From assembly GCF_014650875.1 (NCBI RefSeq), contig NZ_BMVU01000016.1, forward strand, positions 1 through 64,000: DNA of 64,000 nucleotides, in the 5' to 3' direction. Each line of letters starts with the position of its first letter. Positions within the stretch are counted from its first letter, which is position 1. The notes beneath the pieces were generated by a model, which saw nothing but the letters and a program-made list of their open reading frames with translations, did no database searches and was not told where the DNA came from. Below are positions 41,789-50,730 of this stretch, piece after piece. The stretch comes from Streptomyces minutiscleroticus (GTDB lineage: Bacteria > Actinomycetota > Actinomycetes > Streptomycetales > Streptomycetaceae). Position numbers and translations under genes: made by a program.

Positions 41789-42376
41789 TCAGCTCACCCG
41801 GCGCGCGCGGTGGCTCACCTCGCGCAGCCGGACCTCCGCGGGCAGCGCGGGCAGGCGGGCCGAGTCGCGGGCGTGGGCGAGCGCGCCGCCGGTGAGCCGG
41901 TCCAGCGTGTCCGCGGGACTGGCGTGCGGCTCCAGCGCCAGCCGCAGGCGCGCCCGCGGGGCCCTGCGCCGCCCGGTCAGCAGCCCGTGGGCCGCCGCCA
42001 CGCCGTCGAGCCGCGTGGCCTCCCCGATCAGGACGCCCTCCAGGGCCCGGCCGCGCAGCAGCGCCCCCTCGCCGTCGCCCGTGTCGACGAGCACCTCGCC
42101 GAGCCGGCGCCGCCGCACCACGGCCACCAGCCACCACAGCGCCAGCAGCAGGCAGACGGCGAGGACGGCGACGACCGTGGGCCACCACCAGCCCTCGGCC
42201 CGCCACCGGGTCCGGTCCGCGTCGCTCAGCAGCACGTCCCGCGGCCCGTCGTGGACCCACCACGACGGCGGCCGCACGCCGAGGCCGACGGCGAGCACCG
42301 ACCCGCCCAGCACGACGAGCACCAGCCCGGCCAGTCCCAGCAGCACCCGGTTGACCACCCTCAGCACGGTCCTCAC
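41789..42376 (-). CDS. amaP: Alkaline shock response membrane anchor protein (AmaP-like)
   Basis: The 195-aa protein has two N-terminal helices (about 9-30 and 58-80) and a C-terminal cytoplasmic domain of mixed Arg/Glu/Ala (DGVAAAHGLLTGRRRAPRARLRLAL). AmaP anchors Asp23 to the membrane in Staphylococcus aureus. It is the last gene of a five-gene minus-strand operon in which the first four junctions after the gap at 43646-43760 overlap by 4 bases (GTGA or ATGA). GTG 42376 is the start implied by overlap with the DUF6286 stop at 42373. Confidence 0.85.
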   Translation of the reverse strand: MRTVLRVVNRVLLGLAGLVLVVLGGSVLAVGLGVRPPSWWVHDGPRDVLLSDADRTRWRAEGWWWPTVVAVLAVCLLLALWWLVAVVRRRRLGEVLVDTGDGEGALLRGRALEGVLIGEATRLDGVAAAHGLLTGRRRAPRARLRLALEPHASPADTLDRLTGGALAHARDSARLPALPAEVRLREVSHRARRVS

Positions 42377-43065
42377 CCCTTCCGGCCCGGCCGCGCGACG
42401 CGCACCGAGAGCCGGGGCGGCCGCGCCAGCCCGAGCCCCCGTACGCCGTCGGCGAGCGCGGCGTCCAGGTCCGCCCGTACGTCGTCCAGTTCGCGGAAGT
42501 GGGAGACGGCCCGCACGTCGGCCCTCCTGCGCCGCATCCGCACCCGGACCGAGCGCACCCCCGGCACCTCCATGGCCCGGTCGCGCAGCGCCAGCCCGGC
42601 CGCGCCGCGGTACAGGCCGGCCCGCACCTCCGGGTGGGTGCGCCGCATCGGCAGCAGCCGCCGCAGGCCGGGCGTCGCGGCGAGCAGCAGCAGCCACAGG
42701 CCGAGGGCGGCGGCGAGCGCGGCCCCGGCGAGCACCCACACGTCGTCGAGGGGCCGCTCGGCGAGCGCGTCGGCCGCGGCCCGGCGCCAGCCGCCCGCCG
42801 TCCGGCCCGCGCGCACGGCGACGACGTCGTACAGCAGAAGCCCGGCGCCCGCCGCGAGGAGCAGGGCGAGCACGCCCGCGGGAACGCGCCGGACGGACCA
42901 GAAGCGGCCGCCGCCCCGCGGCGGCACGTCGGGAACCGGCCGCGGTTCGTAGGCCGCGGCCGACACGGATTGGCCGAGTTCGCCGCCCGCCGGCCGCTCG
43001 GCGGCGGACATCTGCCGGGTGCTCCCGGCGTCCTCGGGCCCCTGGAAGCCCTGGGACTCGCTCAT
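42373..43065 (-). CDS. DUF6286 membrane protein of the Asp23 operon
   Basis: The 230-aa protein has a polar, Pro/Gly-rich N-terminus (about 1-60), two helices (about 65-85 and 112-132), and a basic Arg-rich C-terminus with VPGVRSVRVRMRRRRADVRAVSHF. The last part resembles an Asp23-like fold. It is fixed in Streptomyces Asp23 clusters, from memory named DUF6286. ATG 43065 overlaps the preceding asp23 gene's stop. Confidence 0.82.
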   Translation of the reverse strand: MSESQGFQGPEDAGSTRQMSAAERPAGGELGQSVSAAAYEPRPVPDVPPRGGGRFWSVRRVPAGVLALLLAAGAGLLLYDVVAVRAGRTAGGWRRAAADALAERPLDDVWVLAGAALAAALGLWLLLLAATPGLRRLLPMRRTHPEVRAGLYRGAAGLALRDRAMEVPGVRSVRVRMRRRRADVRAVSHFRELDDVRADLDAALADGVRGLGLARPPRLSVRVARPGRKG

Positions 43066-43463
43066 CGCGTCCTCCCCTGTGCCGCGCCGTGCGGCGGTAC
43101 CAGGTGCAGCCGTTCGACCCGGACGGCGACCTCGGTCACCCTCCGGCCCGCCAGTTCCTCCACCCTCTCGGCGACCCGGCGGCGCACGGCGGCGCACCGT
43201 CCGCCCACGTCGCAGGGGTAGTCGAGTTCGAGCACGACGCGGACGCGCGCCGTGCCGTGGCGCACCTCCACGCCGGTGTGCGGCCGCGCCACGTCCGGCG
43301 GCAGGTGCCCCAGCGCCTCCCGCGCGGCCTGCGCGGCGATCCCCGCGACGACCCGGTCGGCGATCCGGGTCGCACCGCGCTCGGCCGGCGGGACGACCCC
43401 GCCCGCGGAGCGTGCGGACCCGGCGTCGCCGGCCCCGGAGGGCTCACCGGTCACCCGCGTCAC
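43062..43463 (-). CDS. Asp23/Gls24-family envelope stress protein (short)
   Basis: The 133-aa protein contains the Asp23 core TRIADRVVAGIAAQAAREALG, then TGVEVRHGTARVRVVLELDYPCDV and AVRRRVAERVEELAGRRVTEVAVRVERL. Asp23 proteins are abundant cytoplasmic proteins tied to the membrane by AmaP and induced by alkaline or envelope stress. The start GTG 43463 overlaps the DUF2273 stop. A Ser/Gly/Ala-rich N-terminal 25 residues precede the core. Confidence 0.87.
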   Translation of the reverse strand: MTRVTGEPSGAGDAGSARSAGGVVPPAERGATRIADRVVAGIAAQAAREALGHLPPDVARPHTGVEVRHGTARVRVVLELDYPCDVGGRCAAVRRRVAERVEELAGRRVTEVAVRVERLHLVPPHGAAQGRTR

Positions 43464-43645
43464 CGCCGGCGGTCGTCACGGGAGCGGAAGAGGTCGCCGA
43501 GGTCCAGGTCCCCCTCCAGGAACCGGCCCACGACGAAGCCGATGGCGCCCAGCGCCGCCACCAGCAGGAAGGCGCCAAATCCGCCGAAGTACCCGGCGAA
43601 GCCCAGCGCCATCCCGGCGATCATGCCGACCACGGCCATGCTCAT
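43460..43645 (-). CDS. DUF2273 small membrane protein
   Basis: The 61-aa protein is nearly all one or two helices (about 3-40) followed by GRFLEGDLDLGDLFRSRDDRRR. It matches DUF2273, a constant member of Asp23 gene clusters. ATG 43645 (MSMAVVGMIAGMALGF) has only a weak ribosome binding site. Confidence 0.85.
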   Translation of the reverse strand: MSMAVVGMIAGMALGFAGYFGGFGAFLLVAALGAIGFVVGRFLEGDLDLGDLFRSRDDRRR

Positions 43646-43760
43646 GTTGCGCTCCTCGGCGGAACCGGCGTGCCGTCACCCCTCTTGCCCCGGTGACACG
43701 GCACGGCTGACGTACGGGCCCCTGGACGCCCGCGGTGCGAACGGCGGCACCGCGGGGGCG

Positions 43761-44258
43761 TCACTGGAGCCGGGACTCCTGCTCCTCTTCCTCCTCCTCG
43801 GGCAGCTTGACGTCGCTCACGGCGATGTTGACCTCGACGACCTCCAGGCCCGTCATCCGTTCCACTGCCGTCACCACGTTCTCCCGCACCGCGCGGGCCA
43901 CGTCCGCGATCGACACGCCGTATTCCACGACGATCTCCAGATCGAGGGCCGTCTGCACCTCGCCGACCTCGGCCTTCACCCCGCGCGTGACGGACTTGGC
44001 GCCACCGCCGGGCACCCGGTCGCGCACGGCGCCGAAGGTGCGGGACAGACCGCTGCCCAGGGCGTGCACGCCCAGCACGTCCCGGGCGGCGAGGCCGGCG
44101 ATCTTCTCGACCACGCCGTCGGCGATGGTGGTCCGCCCGCGGGTGCCCGGGTCTCCGCCGCTGTGCCGCGCTCCGCCGGCCTTCCGGGTCTGCGAGGTCT
44201 CGGCGGGGTCCGTCTCGCCGGAAGCCTCGGACCGCTTGCGCTGCGTGGGTTCGGTCAT
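43761..44258 (-). CDS. Asp23/Gls24-family envelope stress protein (first gene of operon)
   Basis: The 165-aa protein has a polar N-terminus and an Asp23 domain (about 40-150) with TTIADGVVEKIAGLAARDVLGVHALG, KAEVGEVQTALDLEIVVEYGVSIADVARAVRENV and MTGLEVVEVNIAVSDVKLP. It ends in an unusual run of six Glu (EEEEEEQES). It heads the five-gene operon and faces a divergent gene at 44347 that encodes a related fold. ATG 44258 is preceded by GAAGGGGC. Confidence 0.92.
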   Translation of the reverse strand: MTEPTQRKRSEASGETDPAETSQTRKAGGARHSGGDPGTRGRTTIADGVVEKIAGLAARDVLGVHALGSGLSRTFGAVRDRVPGGGAKSVTRGVKAEVGEVQTALDLEIVVEYGVSIADVARAVRENVVTAVERMTGLEVVEVNIAVSDVKLPEEEEEEQESRLQ

Positions 44259-44346
44259 CGCCCTACGCCCCTTCCGGTCGCTGTTTCTTCGTCCACACTA
44301 TGCGGGGTTGCCCCGATACGCCCCGTGGATGCGGCAGGCTGGAGCA

Positions 44347-45225
44347 ATGACGGCGGACGGATGGACACGGGCGGTTCGGCGACAACTCGGCCTCGGCCGG
44401 CTCCTCCCCCTGGGCGGACCGCGCGACGGCGCGTGGCTCACCGAGTCGGCGGCCGAGGCGGTGCTGCGCCGCGCGGTCCGGCACCTGCCGGGCGTGCGCC
44501 TGGGCGCGCTGCGCTTCTCGCCCGCCGAACCGGACGGCCCGTACGACGACGCCGTGCCCCGGCCGCCGGGCGCGCTGCCGCCCGGCCCGCTGCGGCTGGA
44601 CGCCGGTTTCGACGCGGTCCTCGCGCACGGCGAGCCGCTCCCGTCGACCGCGGCCCGGCTGCGCGCCGCCCTGGCCGGCGCCGCGGCGGAGCGGCTCGGG
44701 CTGACGGTCGCGGAGCTGGACCTGCGCGTGACCGGCCTGCTCGGCGGGGACGGGACCGAGGACGAGGGCGAGGCGGCGGGCACGGGCGCGCACGGAGGCG
44801 GCGCGGGGCCCGGGCGGCCCGGTGGGAAAAACGGGCTCCACGGGTCCGAACGGGCGACGCGGTCCGGGCCGCCGGACGGACCGGCCGCCGACGGGGACGC
44901 CGGGGAGGACGACGGCCCCGGCGACGGCGGGGGTCCCTCCGGGGACGAGGCGCGGGTGGCGGCCGCCGCGCGCGCCGTACCCGGCGTGGTCCGGCTGACC
45001 GGCGTGCTCGGCGGCCGGGGCCGGGCCGTGCAGATCGAGCAGCGGCCCGCCGGCACGGCCCTGCCGCGCCGTCACGTCCGCGTCGAGGCGGCCGTCGCCG
45101 CGGACATCCGCACGCTGGACGTGGCCCGCGCGGTCCGCTCGGCGGTCACCGCGGCGCTGCCGGACCACCCCTCGGTGGCCGTGCTGGTGACCGAGGTGGG
45201 CGACGAGGCGTCCCCGGACCGGTGA
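44347..45225 (+). CDS. Asp23-related protein (often annotated as P10-family hypothetical)
   Basis: The 292-aa protein has an N-terminal part with AWLTESAAEAVLRRAVRHLPGVRLGALRF and a low-complexity Gly/Asp/Glu linker (about 135-200). The C-terminal domain (about 205-288) reads like an Asp23 fold: ARAVPGVVRLTGVLG, RRHVRVEAAVAADIRTLDVARAVRSAV and SVAVLVTEVGDE. Databases call such Streptomyces genes nucleopolyhedrovirus P10 family, which is a low-complexity artefact. It is divergent from the Asp23 operon, so a shared envelope-stress role is likely. ATG 44347 lies six bases after a CAGGCT -10-like element. Confidence 0.75.
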   Translation: MTADGWTRAVRRQLGLGRLLPLGGPRDGAWLTESAAEAVLRRAVRHLPGVRLGALRFSPAEPDGPYDDAVPRPPGALPPGPLRLDAGFDAVLAHGEPLPSTAARLRAALAGAAAERLGLTVAELDLRVTGLLGGDGTEDEGEAAGTGAHGGGAGPGRPGGKNGLHGSERATRSGPPDGPAADGDAGEDDGPGDGGGPSGDEARVAAAARAVPGVVRLTGVLGGRGRAVQIEQRPAGTALPRRHVRVEAAVAADIRTLDVARAVRSAVTAALPDHPSVAVLVTEVGDEASPDR

Positions 45226-45321
45226 GAACCGGCGACGGCGGAGGCGGGAGCGGAGGACCGCGGAGGCCGGAGCGGAGGGGGCGGGCGCAGGGGCCAAGGG
45301 CCGGGCGACGACAGCGGAGGT

Positions 45322-45372
45322 ACGGGACCGGGCGGGTGACGCACGGGCCGTGCGTCACCCGCCCGGTCCCGT
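45322..45372. terminator. Very strong bidirectional terminator (23-bp perfect stem)
   Basis: A perfect 23-bp stem (45322-45344 with 45350-45372) with a 5-base loop lies between the convergent Asp23-related gene and the enoyl-CoA hydratase gene. Confidence 0.88.
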
Positions 45373-45388
45373 CCCTCCGCACCCCGGC

Positions 45389-46180
45389 TCAGTCGCCGAG
45401 GCCCGCCAGGTCGCGCAGCCGGCGTCCCTGGGCGGCGCGCTCGGCGGCCCGCTGCTCCTCGTACGTGCGCTCCCGCGCGCCCTGGAGCAGCGCCTTCGTC
45501 TCGACGACGGCGTCGCGCGGCGCCGCGAGCAGAGCGGCCGTCAGATCGCGTACGGCGTCGTCGAGCTGCCCGGCGGGCACCGCGAGGTTGGCCAGGCCGA
45601 TGCGCTCCGCCTCCTCGGCGTGGACGAACCGGCCGGTGAGGCAGATCTCCAGCGCGCGGCCGTGACCGACGAGGCCGACGAGCGGATGCGTGCCGGTGAG
45701 GTCGGGCACGAGGCCCAGGCTGGTCTCGCGCATCGCGAACTGCACGTCGTCGGCGACGACGCGCAGGTCGCAGGCGAGCGCCAGCTGGAAGCCGGCGCCG
45801 ATGGCGTGCCCCTGGACGGCGGCGACGGAGACGATGTCGCTGCGCCGCCACCAGGTGAAGGCCTCCTGGTACTCGGCGATCGTGGCGTCCAGGGCCTCGT
45901 CCGAGCCGCGCGCCAGATCGAGGAACGACGGCTCGCCGTCGAACCCCTCGGGCGTGAACGCCTGCCGGTCGAGCCCCGCGGAGAAGGACTTGCCCTCGCC
46001 GCGCAGCACGACGACCCGCACCGTGCCCGGCAGCAGCCGCCCGGCCTCGGCCAGGGCCCGCCACAGGGCGGGGCTCTGGGCGTTGCGCTTGGCCGGATTG
46101 GTCAGCGTCACCGTGGCGATCGCCTCGTCGACGACGAGCCGTACGCCGTCCTTGTCGAGTACCGGGTCGAGCGAAGCCAT
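45389..46180 (-). CDS. Enoyl-CoA hydratase/isomerase family protein
   Basis: The 263-aa crotonase-fold protein has the oxyanion-hole segments VVLRGEGKSFSAGLDRQAF and VQGHAIGAGFQLALACDLRVVADDVQFAMRE, followed by LGLVPDLTGTHPLVGLVG. The second catalytic Glu of enoyl-CoA hydratase is not in its usual place (GLVPDLTG), so the reaction may be isomerase-, hydrolase- or hydratase-like. Substrate is unknown. It is probably monocistronic, bounded by hairpins on both sides. Confidence 0.9.
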   Translation of the reverse strand: MASLDPVLDKDGVRLVVDEAIATVTLTNPAKRNAQSPALWRALAEAGRLLPGTVRVVVLRGEGKSFSAGLDRQAFTPEGFDGEPSFLDLARGSDEALDATIAEYQEAFTWWRRSDIVSVAAVQGHAIGAGFQLALACDLRVVADDVQFAMRETSLGLVPDLTGTHPLVGLVGHGRALEICLTGRFVHAEEAERIGLANLAVPAGQLDDAVRDLTAALLAAPRDAVVETKALLQGARERTYEEQRAAERAAQGRRLRDLAGLGD

Positions 46181-46246
46181 ACGGCGCCTCCGATGCGTGC
46201 GGTCGGGCGGGTGCCGTGTCGGGCACCCGTAAGTGACTGCACAGTA

Positions 46247-46280
46247 ACCACCCGGTCGGCGTGATGACCGACCGGGTGGT
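46247..46280 (-). terminator. Terminator after the Gbn-like gene
   Basis: A perfect 13-bp stem (46247-46259 with 46268-46280) with an 8-base loop lies 32 bases past the stop of the Gbn-like gene on the minus strand. The promoter of the enoyl-CoA hydratase gene must lie near or beyond it (46181-46246). Confidence 0.8.
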
Positions 46281-46311
46281 CACCCGTGGAGGTACATCAG
46301 GACCGCCCCGC

Positions 46312-46533
46312 TCAGGACGAGGCGGCCTTCTTGCCGCGGGTCGCTCCGCCACGCCCTCGGAGCGTGACACCCGACTCGCTGAGCATCCGGTGGACGAAGC
46401 CATACGAGCGGCCGGTCTCCTCGGCCAGTGCCCGAATGCTCGCACCGGAGTCGTACTTCTTCTTCAGGTCTGCCGCGAGCTTGTCGCGCGCGGCGCCGGT
46501 CACCCGGCTGCCCTTCTTCAGAGTCTCGGCCAC
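46312..46533 (-). CDS. gbn: Small helix-turn-helix nucleoid-type protein (Gbn-like)
   Basis: The 73-aa basic protein has 11-12 Lys plus several Arg. Its helix-turn-helix (about 35-60) contains IRALAEETGRSYGFVHRML and is followed by a basic Gly/Arg/Lys tail. From memory this is the S. coelicolor SCO1839 protein Gbn, a GATC-binding nucleoid-associated protein that affects development; the neighbours here (enoyl-CoA hydratase on one side, ABC-F gene on the other) agree. GTG 46533 has GAGGAGG six bases upstream; an in-frame ATG at 46599 would add 22 residues. The upstream DNA is exceptionally rich in GATC. Confidence 0.85.
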   Translation of the reverse strand: MAETLKKGSRVTGAARDKLAADLKKKYDSGASIRALAEETGRSYGFVHRMLSESGVTLRGRGGATRGKKAASS

Positions 46534-46802
46534 CCGTGCCTCCTCATGGGAAGTGCGCTCTGGACTCTCATGATCACCCCTCATGAGCTTCCTGGCCACC
46601 CATTCGGCAAGGTACGTCGCACTGTATTCGGGCCGCGACGGCGCGTCCCGCCCGGCGGAACAATTCCTTCCGGGCGCGCCCCGGAGCCTGCGGCGGACGG
46701 GCCCGCGGGCGAACTTCCAGGTCAGCGGCGTACACCGGCCGAACCTTCGAGAAGAAGGGACGCGGCCGCGAAATCCGTGTATGACACACCTCGGTATGAG
46801 GA

Positions 46803-46884
46803 GATCTCACGCAGATGGCGGATCACGGATCGGCCGAATGATCCATACGCAGTGGATCAGTCATTCGATCACGCGCGGATGATC
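46803..46884. other. Cluster of seven GATC sites upstream of the Gbn-like gene
   Basis: GATC occurs at 46803, 46821, 46828, 46840, 46855, 46867 and 46881, with spacings of 7-18 bases. An eighth lies at 46572, close to the gene start. Chance expectation is about one per 256 bases or less in this GC-rich DNA. The region lies in the 470-base gap between the ABC-F and Gbn-like genes and is locally AT-richer. It may be a binding region for the Gbn-like protein. Confidence 0.7.
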
Positions 46885-46959
46885 GTCCACCGTCCGGCGG
46901 AGGCGCGGCGGGCCGCCGGAGGCGCCCGTTCGGCCGCCCGCGCGGCCCGTTCCGGGGCC

Positions 46960-46994
46960 GCCGGTGCCCGTCCGGTGACCGGACGGGCACCGGC
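46960..46994 (-). terminator. Terminator after the ABC-F gene
   Basis: A perfect 16-bp stem (46960-46975 with 46979-46994) with a 3-base loop begins 10 bases past the ABC-F stop on the minus strand. Confidence 0.88.
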
Positions 46995-47003
46995 GCTCCG
47001 CGG

Positions 47004-48602
<1,599 letters not shown>

Positions 48603-48699
48603 GGACAGACTCCAGGGCGGGATGGGGCGGGGTGGACGGGAGGAGCGCGGGGCGCTCGGCGCGCCGCCTGCGGGCGGCGCGGGCGGACGTTCCCGCCGT

Positions 48700-48723
48700 C
48701 TAATGCGCGAGGAGAATGGCCAT
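48700..48723 (-). CDS. Putative 7-codon leader ORF of the ABC-F gene
   Basis: On the minus strand an ATG at 48723 opens seven codons, MAILLAH, ending TAG at 48700. TAGACT at 48735-48730 ends six bases before the ATG, which is the spacing of a -10 element for a leaderless transcript. Two small hairpins (48661-48680 and 48643-48657) lie between it and the ABC-F GTG. This resembles ribosome-mediated attenuation in front of antibiotic-responsive ABC-F genes. Translation is unproven. Confidence 0.5.
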   Translation of the reverse strand: MAILLAH

Positions 48724-48918
48724 GGAGCCAGTCTAACGGGGTACTGCAACCACTTTTTCTGCCCTCGGGCGGGCCGGTCCGCGGGCGCCGGGGCCGGAAG
48801 GGGGGAGCGGGGCTGCAAGGGAGAGGCGGGGCGGGCGGGGGAAGCGGGCCGGAAGGGGAAGGCGGTGCCCGGCGGGCACCGCCGCTTCCCGCTCGGCAAG
48901 GCCGGCGAGGCCCGCCGC

Positions 48919-50373
48919 TCAGCTCCCCCCGGTGTGCACCTGGAAGGCCGCGCGCCGCACGGCCTTGGCGAGGGCCGGGTCGGGGTGGGCGGCCGCGAGG
49001 GCGACCAGGACCTGCACGGTGCGGGGGTGTCCGACGGCGCGGACCTCCTCCAGCAGCGCGGGCACGGTGGGCTGGACCGCGGCCTCCAGGTGGCGCACGA
49101 GCAGCGGGGCCTCGCCGTGGTCGGCGACGGCGGCGGCCGTGTCCACCCAGAGCCAGGTGGCCTCCTCCCGGGTGAGCACCTCGTGGGCGTCCTCGGGGTC
49201 GTGGCCGTCGTGCTCGGCGAGCCACAGCAGGGCGTACGGGCGCAGCGGCGTCTCCGTCACCACGGCGCGCACGTCGGGCTCGGCGGGGGCGCCGACCACG
49301 CGCAGCGCCTCGAAGGCGAGCCCGCGCAGCAGGGCGTCCTCGCCGCGGGCGGCCTCGATCAGCTCGGTGACCGCGCTGCCGACCGGGCGGGCGGCGAGCC
49401 AGGCGCGGTACTCGGCGCGGGCGGCGTTCGGGCGGAGCCGGGCGCAGCCGCGGAGCATGTCCTCGGCGGACTGCTCGATGTTCCCGGCGGGGCTCTGCGC
49501 GGCCACGCAGATCTGCTCCAGCTTGACCCACACCGCCCAGCTGCCCAGCGGGGTGAGTTCGGCGTGGCCGTCGGCGCAGGTGAGAGCACCCACGGCGGCC
49601 AGGGCGCCCAGGGCCCAGTCGAGCAGGACCGGGAGCGGGGCCTCGTCGGCGCCGGGCTCGGCGTCCGCGCCCCCGCCGGTCCCGGCCGCCGCCGCGGCCT
49701 CGTCCGCGGACGCGGGCTCGGCGCGGGGGCCGTAGGGCACCTCGCAGCGCTCGGTGCGCAGCTCCGTGACGCGCTGCTCCAGCAGGTCCAGCAGCTGCTC
49801 GACGGGGACGGGGCCCGCGGAGAGCTGGAGGAAGGAGAGCACCTGCGGCATCGCGGAGACGACCTCGGCGACGGCGGCGGGCTCGCGGCCGTCGGGGCCG
49901 GGGTGGGCGATCGACCAGGCGTCGAAGAGGGCGACCCAGCCGCGCAGCACGGCGCTGTCGTCGCGGTCCCAGGCGCGCAGCCGCCAGCCGGGGCGGGCGC
50001 TGTCGCCGTGCACCTCGATGAGCCCGGCGAGGCGGGCCGTGTCCCAGTCCGCGCGGACCTGAGCCGGGGTCAGGCCCAGCTCCCCGGCGGCCCGCAGGGC
50101 GGTCGCGTCGGAGAGGGTGCCCTTGTCGTCGGGGGCCGCGCCGATGCGGCCGCGTCCCGGGTTGAGGGCGGCGTCGGCCCAGCGGGCGACGCGCACCGCG
50201 CCGGCCAGCTGGGCTCGCGCCGTCCTGGCCAGCTCCGCGGGTGCCGGGGTGCCCTCGGGGGGCCGGGGCGCGGGGCGGCGCGAGGGCCGTGGGGTCATGG
50301 CTCGTGGGGCGGCGGCCAGGGGTCGCGGGCGGACGAGTCGGAGCCTGGAGTCGCGCGGGATACGGGACGTCAC
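48919..50373 (-). CDS. Conserved hypothetical protein, helical
   Basis: The 484-aa soluble protein is largely alpha-helical and Ala/Glu/Arg-rich. An N-terminal winged-helix-like stretch contains ATALRAAGELGLTPAQVRADWDTARLAGLIEV and LRGWVALFDAW. The C-terminal part (about 330-480) has repeated short helices resembling HEAT repeats (LIEAARGEDALLRGLAFEALR, VALAAAHPDPALAKAVRRAAF). I know similar proteins in Streptomyces but no function. GTG 50373 is chosen; ATG 50298 is a possible later start and GTG/ATG 50409 an earlier one. Confidence 0.8.
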   Translation of the reverse strand: MTSRIPRDSRLRLVRPRPLAAAPRAMTPRPSRRPAPRPPEGTPAPAELARTARAQLAGAVRVARWADAALNPGRGRIGAAPDDKGTLSDATALRAAGELGLTPAQVRADWDTARLAGLIEVHGDSARPGWRLRAWDRDDSAVLRGWVALFDAWSIAHPGPDGREPAAVAEVVSAMPQVLSFLQLSAGPVPVEQLLDLLEQRVTELRTERCEVPYGPRAEPASADEAAAAAGTGGGADAEPGADEAPLPVLLDWALGALAAVGALTCADGHAELTPLGSWAVWVKLEQICVAAQSPAGNIEQSAEDMLRGCARLRPNAARAEYRAWLAARPVGSAVTELIEAARGEDALLRGLAFEALRVVGAPAEPDVRAVVTETPLRPYALLWLAEHDGHDPEDAHEVLTREEATWLWVDTAAAVADHGEAPLLVRHLEAAVQPTVPALLEEVRAVGHPRTVQVLVALAAAHPDPALAKAVRRAAFQVHTGGS

Positions 50374-50730
50374 GGGTGCAGTCTTCCGGTTGACGGTCCG
50401 AAAACCCAAACGGAACGCTGTGGCGGGCTGTCAGAGGGGTCCGCGAACCGGTGTCGACGCAGGTGCGCGCCGCCCTGCCGGAGCCGGTCCACCCCCGAAC
50501 GGAACCCTCCCCAACCGCGACGGAAAGGGCGCTTCCGGAGCGTGCGCGGGCGCATCCGGGAGCGGACGGCCACCACCCCTCCGACACCGTTGCCCCGCCG
50601 GCACCACCGGGGCGCGACCCCGGCCGTCATGTCCGCGACCCCGGCCGCCGTGTCCGCGGACCCCGGCCACCGGGGCGGCGGGTCCGCGGCGCCCCGTGGG
50701 GACGGCGAACCCGCGCCTCCGCCCCCGTGC
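50374..50730. other. Intergenic region with hairpin
   Basis: The 357 bases separate the hypothetical gene and the hydrolase gene, both on the minus strand. CCCCGGCC-type repeats lie at about 50590-50680. A hairpin at 50656-50687 (arms GCGGACCC and GGGTCCGC) may terminate the hydrolase transcript. The promoter of the downstream gene should lie around 50400-50430, where a less GC-rich patch (AAAACCCAAAC) occurs. Confidence 0.5.

Noticed and set aside
41205..45665. 1486-codon open frame on the plus strand
   Set aside because: It is an Arg/Pro/Gly-rich shadow frame crossing the SDR gene and the opposite-strand Asp23 operon; no domain is recognisable and the real genes lie in other frames.
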